A DNA stretch of 64,000 bases from Topomyia yanbarensis (taxonomy: Eukaryota > Arthropoda > Insecta > Diptera > Culicidae): the NCBI RefSeq assembly GCF_030247195.1, contig NC_080672.1, forward strand, positions 6,200,001-6,264,000, in the 5' to 3' direction. A program made the position numbers and the translations under genes. The notes beneath the pieces were generated by a model. The model was not told the DNA's origin and searched no databases. It saw only the letters and a program-made list of their open reading frames with translations. Positions 55,174 through 64,000 of this stretch are shown here, piece after piece; within the stretch, counting starts at the first letter, position 1, and every line of letters starts with the position of its first letter.

Positions 55174-56030
55174 GTACTCTACAGATGACGATGGCGCCGA
55201 AAGGAATCTGGAACTGTGGTATTTTCATTTCCATATCGTTCATATGAATATAGATTTTTGCGTACAGCTAAACAAATATTATGGGAGCCCAGGGCTAGAT
55301 GGTGTACAGTGACACGACGAGTGAGAAAACCCCAAAAATCAATGTGATTATTCATTTCTTTGTTTATTTAAAAATCAATGTCTTGTTTTACTTTTGTATA
55401 CATTTATTTTATTTTTCTCTCAGTTCTGTTCTATTCTAACCCTTACACAGCCAGTATTGAAAAGCATCCTGGAAAACACTGCGTTTATTCTGTTGTGTTT
55501 TTCTTGTCAATATTAATATTTGAAGCATATTTTAATATGTCGCAAATATTAAAACGGCCTGGCCTACTGTGCAGAGTTGAGTTCGAAGATGTTTAAAAAT
55601 TAGATTAATCAGATCGAAGCTCGTTCATGATTGGTTCCCGCTAATTTCATAGATCGAACCGCAAACCTTGAACTGAACGAATTGTTGTGTTTGCCGAATG
55701 CTTCTCTTCAATCTTGTCGGTCGGATACTCTCTTTTCGGAAGACGGCATATCAGCACCGGAAGCGAAAAGTGATTATTAGTGTGCGGCCGTATCCGTTGA
55801 CTGACTGCCGTACTCGTGACTGAGCCTGAACATAGAGAACAGAAGTCAGCAGCATCAAACGTTCTTCGAATCCAGTACATCACTCATCAACACAAACACC
55901 AACATCAAAGGTACTTTTCAGAACCACCATTTACAAGAAAATAATTTGAAAATTTATCATTCAAACGTAATTCTGTTGTATATCATTAGATCTGAACTAA
56001 TAGCCCGAAGTGTAGTCACGACCATCTTTT
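55174..56030. other. No gene recognised
   Basis: Open frames at 55,378-55,596 (plus) and 55,647-55,883 (minus) have no recognisable domain. No repeat partner was found in the window. Confidence 0.35.
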
Positions 56031-56145
56031 TGCCTTTCTCAATAGAAAGGTATTGCAATTGCTCTGAAAACCGACTTTTTAACGGAGGCCCGGAGGGCCG
56101 AGTGACATATACCATTCGATTCAGTTCGTCGAGTTCGGCAAATGT

Positions 56146-56200
56146 CTGTGTGTGTATGTATGTGTGTGTGTGTATGTGTGTGTGTGTGTGTGTATGTGAC
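56146..56200. repeat. (TG)n with TATG units
   Basis: Begins TGTCTGTGTGTGTATGTATG and runs as TG dinucleotides. It sits at the same place in the element as the later GTAT arrays, 115-120 bp after the 5' tip. Confidence 0.9.
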
Positions 56201-58505
56201 CAAAAATGTCACTCATTTTTCTCAGAGATGGCTGAACCGATTTTGACAAACTTAATCTCAAATGAAAGGTGCAACGTTCCCATAGGCTGCTATTGAATTT
56301 CTAATGGATCCGACTTCCGGTTCCGGAATTACAGGGTGATAAGTACGAACACGCAGAAAATGTCGATTTTAATAAATTCTGCAATGAATGTATAAAGGTG
56401 AAAATTTTTCCAAAATATGACCACAACTGCTTCGATTTGTAGTATTAGGTCACTAACATCCATTCAAAGTCTATTTGGCCACATTGGCCAACATCCTCGG
56501 TTCCGGAAGCCCCGGCGGATGTATCTAAATTCAGAATAACAGTCACATCGGTTTCTCGGAGATGGCTAGACCGATTCGACTAAACTTGACCTCAAATGAA
56601 AGGTATTGCGTCCCCGTAAATGGCTATTTAATTTCATCCCGATGCGATTTCCGGTTCCGGAGTTACAGGTTGTGGCGTACGATCACATAGCAAATTGTGA
56701 TTCAAACCGATACTCCGATGAAAGCAAAAAAGGTAAAAATTTCGCTAAAATGTCTCTCAAACAACTTAAATTTGCTGTTCTAGGTCACCGACGGCCAACC
56801 AAACTTTCGTTGACTACATTGACCACCATAGACGGTTCCGGAAGTGCCCGGGAAAAGCGGCCATCTTTCAAAATTTACGAACTCACATCAGTTTCCCGGA
56901 AATGGTTGGGCCGATTTTCACAAACTTTCACACAACCCAAATTATAGCTATAATATCCCCATAGATGTCCATAAAATTTCGTACGGATCACTTATATGGT
57001 TCCGGAAATATAGACTAAACCGTCCGGTCACATGTGAAATTCCCATATAAGCCGGAGCTCAAATTTTTTTTCAAAGGGGGGACCTCATGAAATTTCAGAA
57101 ATCGAATTCGTATTTTTGATGCCAAACATCTTTAAAATGCATGAAACGTCGAGATTTTATGTTATCTCGAAAAAAAATTTTTTTTATAAAAATCGACTTT
57201 TTGGGATTTTGCCGATTTCGCACCTTTTTGCCTTTCTCATATAAAGAAAGGCTATGCAATCACTGTAAAAATCGACTTTTTAACGGAGGGCCGAGTGTCA
57301 TACACCATTCGATTCAGTTCGTCGAGATCGGCAAATGTCTGTGTGTGTATGTATGTGTGTGTGTCATTTAAACTCACACAATTTTCTCAGAGATGGCTAA
57401 ACCGATTTTCGCAAACTTAGTTTCATATGAAAGGTATAACGCTCTCATAAGCTGTTATTGAATTTTTAGTTGATCCGACTTCCGGTTCCGGAGTTACGGG
57501 TTGAAGAGTGCGGTCACACAGCAAATTCCTATATAAACTGGTACCACCATGATGTTCAAATGATGTAAAACATATTAAAATTGATGTAACATTACTCTAG
57601 TTTGCGGGTCTGGATCACTAATGATCAATAAAAGCAGCTTTGACCACATTGGCACCTATGACAGTTCATGACGCCTCCGGGGAACCCGCCAAGTTCCTAA
57701 GCTAATATCACACCCATTCCCCAACGAATTCTCTACCGATTTTTACAAACTTGATTTCAAATGAAAGATACAGTAATACCATTGACTGCTGTTGAATTTC
57801 ATTCGGTTCTGACTCTTGCTTCCGGAATTACAGGGGTGTTAGTAAGGATACACTGGAATTTCCCATATAAATCGGTACAATCGTAATACCTCAGAGGCTA
57901 AAAACTATTGAAATGGTCACCAAATTACTTCTAATCGCAGATCTAGATCACTGATTGCCAATCAAACATTCTTTGAATATATTGTCCACTATCGACGATT
58001 CCGGAAGTCCGGAATTCCGGGCATATTCCACAATTAAAGTCACATCGGTTCTTCGGTGATGACTGAACCGATTTTCTCAAACCAAGTCTCAAATGGAAGG
58101 CAAAATATGCAGTTGAGTATTGCGTCGCCGCCCCTCCCCCCTCGCCTTGCCCTTACACCTCCCTCCTTCATCACTCCCCTCCCCTTGGACCACCCTCACG
58201 CCCGCATTTCCTTCATCCACCCCGTATACCGAAATAAGATTAAGGATTTCTGACGCATCCCCCACTCCCACTCTACTAACCCCCCATTCCCTCCACTTTC
58301 AAACCCATTCCACCAACATTTCAAAATATAATCACATGAAGATAACATTGAACTCATGCTGATTAAGCTAATTAAATATTATTCATTTGCCTTTCTCATA
58401 TAGAAAGGTTATGCAATTGCTCCAAAAACCGACTTTCTAACCGAGGACCGGAGTGCCGAGTCTCATATAACATTCGACTCAGTTCGCCGAGATCGCAAAA
58501 TATCT

Positions 58506-58641
58506 GTGTGTATGTATGTATGTATGTATGTATGTATGTATGTATGTATGTATGTATGTATGTATGTATGTATGTATGTATGTATGTATGTATGTATGTA
58601 TGTATGTATGTATGTATGTATGTATGTATGTATGTATGTAT
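58506..58641. repeat. (GTAT)n array, about 34 units
   Basis: Uninterrupted GTAT tetranucleotides, within the third 5' unit of the element. The Met-Tyr-Val-Cys frames on both strands are artefacts. Confidence 0.97.
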
Positions 58642-59046
58642 GTGTGTGTATGTGCGGATTTGTTAACAAAATGTCCACATCGGTTTCTCGGAAATGGTTG
58701 AACCGATTTTTACAACTAAGATTCAAATGAAATGTATACTATTCTCATAGGTTGCTATTGAATTTCATTTTCAACCGACATCTTGTTCCGGATTACGAGT
58801 TGAAGAGTATGGTTACAAAACAAAATTTGTTGATTTGTCCACATCGGTTTCTCGGAAATTTCTGAACCGATTTTGACAAACTTGATTTTAAATGGAAGGT
58901 GATGAATGTAAAAAGGTGAAATTTTTGCCTTTCTCAATAGAAAGGTATTGCAATTGCTCTGAAAACCGACTTTTTAACGGAGGCCCGGAGGGCCGAGTGA
59001 CATATACCATTCGATTCAGTTCGTCAAGTTCGGCAAATGTCTGTGT

Positions 59047-59179
59047 GTGTATGTATGTGTGTATGTATGTATGTATGTATGTATGTATGTATGTATGTAT
59101 GTATGTATGTATGTATGTATGTATGTATGTATGTATGTATGTATGTATGTATGTATGTATGTATGTATGTATGTATGTG
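59047..59179. repeat. (GTAT)n array, about 31 units
   Basis: Same array in the fourth 5' unit; starts with TGTATGTATGTGTGTATG, so the two arrays differ at their 5' edge and in length. Confidence 0.97.
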
Positions 59180-59577
59180 TGTGTATGTGCGGATTTGTTA
59201 ACAAAATGTCCACATCGGTTTCTCGGAAATGGTTGAACCGATTTTTACAACTAAGATTCAAATGAAATGTATACTATTCTCATAGGTTGCTATTGAATTT
59301 CATTTTCAACCGACATCTTGTTCCGGATTACGAGTTGAAGAGTATGGTTACAAAACAAAATTTGTTGATTTGTCCACATCGGTTTCTCGGAAATTTCTGA
59401 ACCGATTTTGACAAACTTGATTTTAAATGGAAGGTGATGAATGTAAAAAGGTGAAATTTTTGCCTTTCTCAATAGAAAGGTATTGCAATTGCTCTGAAAA
59501 CCGACTTTTTAACGGAGGCCCGGAGGGCCGAGTGACATATACCATTCGATTCAGTTCGTCAAGTTCGGCAAATGTCT

Positions 59578-59637
59578 GTGTGTGTATGTATGTGTGTATG
59601 TATGTATGTATGTATGTATGCGTGTGTATGTGTGTGT
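59578..59637. repeat. (GTAT)n array, short
   Basis: The fifth 5' unit has only about six GTAT repeats followed by GTGTG. Same position in the element as the longer arrays. Confidence 0.95.
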
Positions 59638-60845
59638 AAGTGACCAAAAATGTCACTCATTTTTCTCAGAGATGGCTGAACCGATTTTGACAAACTTAAT
59701 CTCAAATAAAAGGTGCAACGTTCCCATAGGCTGCTATTGAATTTCTAATGGATCCGACTTCCGGTTCCGGAATTACAGGGTGATGAGTACGAACACGCAG
59801 AAAATGTCGATTTTAATAAATTCTGCAATGAATGTATAAAGGTGAAAATTTTTCCAAAATATGACCACAACTGCTTCGATTTGTAGTATTAGGTCACTAA
59901 CATCCATTCAAAGTCTATTTGGCCACATTGGCTACCATCATCGGTTCCGGAAGCCCCGGCGGAAGTATCTAAATTCAGAATAACAGTCACATCGGTTTCT
60001 CGAGGATGGCTAGACCGATTCGACTAAACTTAGCCTCAAATGAAAGGTATTGCGTCCCCGTAAATGGCTATTTAATTTCATCCCGATGCGATTTCCGGTT
60101 CCGGAGTTACAGGTTGTGGCGTACGATCACATAGCAAATTGTGATTCAAACCGATACTCCGATGAAAGCAAAAAAGGTAAAAATTTCGCTAAAATGTCTC
60201 TCAAACAACTTAAATTTGCTGTTCTAGGTCACCGACGGCCAACCAAACTTTCGTTGACTACATTGACCACCATAGACGGTTCCGGAAGTGCCCGGGAAAA
60301 GCGGCCATCTTTCAAAATTTACGAACTCACATCAGTTTCCCGGAAATGGTTGGGCCGATTTTCACAAACTTAGTCCCAAATGATAGCTATAATATCCCCA
60401 CAAATGTCTATAAAATTTCGTACGGATCGCTTATATATGTCCGGAAATATAGACTAAATCGTCCGGTCACATATGAAATTCCCATATAAGCCGAAACTCA
60501 ATTTTTTTTTTTCAATGGGGGACCCCATGAAATTTCAGAAATCGAATTCGTATTTTTGATGCCAAACATCTTTAAAATGCATGAAACGTCGAGATTTTAT
60601 GTTATCTTGAAAATTTTTTTTATAAAAGTCGACTTTTTGGGACTTTGCCGATTTCGCACCTTTTTTCAATTCAATTTTAGAACTCGAATAATAATTTATT
60701 TTCCTGTATATAGTTGTCATGTGATGTATAATAATAAAATGTAATATATGCATTTAAAAGTTTTTAATGAATATGAACAACGCACACATTCTCGTGATTC
60801 ATGATTGAGAAAGGCACAATTGCACCGCTAGGTGGATTAAAATAG

Positions 60846-62349
60846 GTTTTTAATGTTCGCTTACGAGTCGTGCTCGGATCCTGTATTTTTTTTTAATTCG
60901 TGTAATTCACAAAAGTTATATACCTACGGGTCCGGGTATGAAAGAAACCACCTCCGCTCAAATCTAATCATAGCAAACATAACCATTACCTACATGAATG
61001 GACTGAATGAAAGCTGTTAGAAGAAGAACTCCCAGAGGTGCGCTCACCGAAAATAACCAGGCAAAGGCTAGAAAGTGGTAATGACTAGGTTCACATCAAA
61101 CATTGCATTGACTGAAGAGAATTGTGTGTGCTGATAAAAATAAAATCTCCGGAATCAGCAATTATTTGAATAACTTGAAATAATTAATTAATTATCCCTG
61201 AAATTACATTACAATATATTTTCAAGTTTATGTTGTAGTTTGGTTGTACTGTTGATCCTTTCCTGTGTGCTGGATGCAAAAAGAATGTATTGATTATGGT
61301 AGGGTATCCACCTTTTTCCGAATTGCGTATTCCAACACTAGGCCCATCCTAGCGTTTAACAAGTACTTTTATGGTGAATTAATTATAAATGGATTCCCCA
61401 GGTAAAATAAACGGGAGTACGTATGCAATGTTTAATATATTTATGGCGGCATAACGAGCTACGGAGCAGGAATTGTCCGCTCTTATCATATAGTTTTGCT
61501 AAGCACTGCTGCGTCCTATTTCTATTTGAATGAGGTGGCAGATATTTTAAGCAGGTAAATTTATTTTAATTAAGAGTTGGATTTAGTATATAGTTAAAAA
61601 TAAGTATGTGCATAACCCATGAGGAATATAAGTTGAAATTATTTTTGCATATCTTTTTAGCCAAACAGACATTGTCATTATCTCATATGCTTTGTTCGAC
61701 ACCAAGAGGTGGTAAAAAGCGTCACAATAGGCTTTACTGCCATAATAGGCACATCATTCTATCTCAAAATCGTCAAACACGGGACCATGTGCGCCCGTTG
61801 AATGATTAGTTGAACCGAACGACGTTCAGCATTAGACCACCCGGGGACCCTCATTGGACGATTTTGAAAAATCCTTTTAGTGAACATCATTTGGCACCTT
61901 TCGAAAGAAATGATTTTTAAAGTTTGAGAATATCATGAAAATTATAAATCGTAGCAATACTTCGGAGAAGATAATTGATGCTTCTATATATTCTGTATTA
62001 ATCTCTCAGTATATACAGGGATCAGCAGTTGAATATTTTGAGGTTTCTTTACTTAAAATGTTAGCGAAACTTGCATTCACACGTGTCATAAGTGCGCATT
62101 GTACAAAATATGTATGACATGTTACATTTATGAATTGAGGATTTCATATGAAAATGAAACATTGATATTACTTGGTCTAGAAACAGTCCGCGGGATACTT
62201 TTTGAAGAAAATTAGTCAAGAAATTTAGAAAAAATAGGCTTCCATAAGATGGTTGATTTACAGAGAAATTGCAGTACCGTTAAATTGGTGTAAAGTTTTT
62301 TAATATATTGTAAAACTCGAGTGATTGGAATAGTTCGAGTACAATTAGG
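60846..62349. other. No gene recognised
   Basis: AT-rich sequence; frames at 61,606 and 61,935 have no recognisable domain and no splice support. Confidence 0.35.
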
Positions 62350-62354
62350 TTAAA

Positions 62355-62490
62355 ACTTGTACGCAGCGCACCTAGGTTCGAGTCACGACCCAGCACATAG
62401 GGTTAGAAATTTTTCTTAAGAGATTTTTCTAACCCAAAGAGGCGAATGACCTTAAGGTTAAAACCTCTATAATCGAAATAAAATAAAAAA
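62355..62490 (+). mobile_element. tRNA-derived SINE (Feilai-like), 5'-truncated
   Basis: Starts at CTTGTACGCAGCGCACC, lacking the A-box head, keeps the B box GGTTCGAGTC, the body AGAGATTTTTCTAACCCAAA and the tail GGCGAATGACCTTAAGGTTA followed by CTCTATAATCGAAATAAA. Confidence 0.8.
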
Positions 62491-63385
62491 CAGATTAAAA
62501 TATTCTGAAAACGTATTATATCAGTATATTTTATAATCTAAATCTTGACAAAAATGTGAAATTATCGTTAAAAATTTGGGATTCAATGCTATTGCTCTTT
62601 GTACAAAATAATACCATAGGTATAATATGATTATCAACCTGTTATTGTTTATTGGTATTTTAACCGATTGGTCATTCACTCGAACATTAGAAAGTTACTC
62701 TTTCACTGCTAGGTGGATACCATCAAACACCCAAATCACGGTTTAAAACAACAATTAATGCAAGGGGCAAATACCTCAACTTTGGAAACAGTTTACTTTT
62801 CTTTGAACTATCTTTGAAATAAACTTACACATTACTTTTTAAGACATATCTCAATCATTATTTAATTAACTTACAAAATGTTTATGCAATCGAATTTCTT
62901 GAATAACGTACATCTTTCAACATGCCACGATATTCAAAATAAGTTTGGTTTAGCCCCTAAAATCATAGATAAGAAGTGTGTAAAGAAATAATTATTAGCT
63001 TATGGAAAATATTACATTCAACATCCGACGGGCATGTTTCTATTATTTGTGGGCAAGATTCTTTTGTCTTTTTGGCAATAGACCACGCAATTGCGTTGGT
63101 TTAAGTCCATATTACCGAAAATATAATAAACGGTGGCATGATGAATTTCGGTAGCTGCACATCACACAACCAAAAAGTTTTTCAGTCCGCTTTGTTCGTA
63201 TGTGGGATAATTCGGTCGATTTCTGTGATAGTAATAGAATCGTGTGAAACAAACCAGAATCCTGGTGAATTTCTACCGAAAATTGGGCTGCAATCTGTCC
63301 GAACATTGGCAGAAACCAGCCGGAATAACGGATTATTTTACTGGGTAGGTTGGATAGTGAACTAAAGATTTAAAATCGATACGAT
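62491..63385. other. No gene recognised
   Basis: AT-rich. Overlapping frames on both strands at 63,112-63,365 have no recognisable domain. Confidence 0.35.
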
Positions 63386-63389
63386 GTTT

Positions 63390-63625
63390 TGCACTGGTTC
63401 TAATCTAGGCCCAGACCCAGACGCAGGTCCGGGACAGACCACGGATCCGGACCAGCACATGGATCCGAACTAGTTCAGTCTGCATCAGCACCAGTTCCCG
63501 GATTTAACCCATCCCTTTACCAGGACCTGAACCAGGCTCAGACTTGATGCTTAGATTCAGACAAATGTCTGAATCCGAACCCTGGGTTCGGATACGTGGA
63601 TCCAAACCGTAGGGCTTGCTTCCCG
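63390..63625. repeat. GC-rich degenerate repeat of GGATCCGAA/GGACC words
   Basis: Words such as ACCCAGACGCAGGTCCGGG, GGATCCGGACCAG, GGATCCGAACTAG and GACCTGAACCAGG recur every 10-25 bases in a 230-bp island unlike its AT-rich surroundings. It is probably a decayed minisatellite or element end; no coding reading is supported. Confidence 0.5.
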
Positions 63626-64000
63626 TACATGATATAGAATTTCTTGTTGGAACCGTTTTAGTAATAACGGAATTGCTATTAGATCACTTTTTTATTACAG
63701 TAAAGGTATTACAGCCCGGTTTTGGGTGTGAATAAACAATAAACAATAAAAATATAACAATAATTTGCTCACATTTTGATTTTGGAATCATAAAAGGAAA
63801 CGCTTGCGAATTGAAAATTAGTTTCTCTCTTAACTTGCAAGTAATGCATTAAGGGGTTACATACCTTTTTATTTTTCAAAAAATCGATTTTTTTGTTACT
63901 TTATCTGAAAGTACAATTCCTTGAGAATATTTTCCCAAATTTTCATATAGATCCGAGAAATAGATCGAAAGTTACAACGCTTCCAAGCGCACTTCGTCTA
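63626..64000. other. No gene recognised
   Basis: AT-rich to the end of the window. TTAAGGGGTTACATACCTTT at 63,851 may be the tip of an element (GGGGTTACA also occurs at 48,432), but it runs off the window. Confidence 0.3.

Larger units (their letters stand above)
56031..60845. mobile_element. Expanded TGCCTTTCTC element: five 5' ends, one 3' end
   Basis: The 5' tip TGCCTTTCTC occurs in the same orientation at 56,031, 57,229, 58,388, 58,926 and 59,461, but the 3' tip GAGAAAGGCACAATTGCACC occurs only once, at 60,807. Blocks repeat inside: 56,031-57,220 recurs at 59,461-60,660 (offset about 3,430) with around 97-98% visible identity, and 58,388-58,925 resembles 58,926-59,460. Interior words such as CCGGTTCCGGAGTTACAGG recur every few hundred bases. 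Frames on both strands repeat with the blocks and are not genes. Confidence 0.85.

Noticed and set aside
58056..58362. Pro/Ser-rich frames at the C-rich stretch 58,128-58,290
   Set aside because: They lie in a repeat unit and come from a CCCTCCC-rich tract; no conservation with the other units.
58463..59656. Met-Tyr-Val-Cys and Ile-His-Thr-Tyr frames
   Set aside because: Translations of GTAT tetranucleotide arrays.

Overview
The window looks like a mosquito nuclear chromosome, most likely a culicine of the Aedes type. The coding parts are spliced insect developmental genes, the introns are many kilobases long and packed with transposable-element debris, and the repeats match what is known from Aedes: tRNA-derived SINEs of the Feilai kind, the dispersed element that opens TGCCTTTCTC and closes GAGAAAGGCACAATTGCACC, long (AT)n and (GTAT)n arrays, and many short terminal-inverted-repeat (TIR) elements. 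The species call is inference. No bacterial, organellar or recognisable viral coding sequence was seen.

Three genes are supported. (1) On the plus strand, about 7.7 to 29.4 kb, at least five exons encode a secreted cysteine-rich protein with an IGFBP-type domain split over two exons 16.3 kb apart; splice phases agree at every junction. (2) On the plus strand, 32.1 to 39.7 kb, a two-exon coding region encodes a 322-residue type I membrane protein: signal peptide, cysteine-rich region, one von Willebrand factor C (VWC) domain, an antistasin-like motif, a transmembrane helix and a short tail. This is the layout of CRIM1 and its fly relative crimpy, a BMP-binding family. (3) On the minus strand, 50.3 to 53.5 kb, three exons encode a SIX4/5-class homeodomain transcription factor (Six4). 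Its 5' end lies upstream of what I could find. Genes 2 and 3 face each other tail to tail across about 10.5 kb.

The rest is mostly repeats. The 16 kb intron of gene 1 holds a piggyBac-type transposase fragment split by a clean 770-bp element, then a large direct duplication (9.88-12.71 and 12.71-16.0 kb) whose two copies each carry a 152-bp satellite, a 93-bp hAT-like element with a perfect 8-bp target duplication, and differ by exactly three satellite units. Next come nested TIR elements (17.0-18.4 kb) and a 4.7 kb foldback with 740-bp arms (18.8-23.5 kb). Jockey/R1-like retrotransposon pieces lie at 6.3, 26.1, 37.2, 42.6, 44.8 and 54.0 kb. The 56.0-60.8 kb block is an expanded array of the TGCCTTTCTC element with (GTAT)n arrays inside.

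The most interesting points are the possible CRIM1-like joint between genes 1 and 2 (IGFBP exons and the VWC exon share phase 1), the layered history of the satellite duplication, and several insertions whose order can be read from target duplications. Exon calls rest on splice-site consensus, phase and domain content only; no transcript evidence was available.
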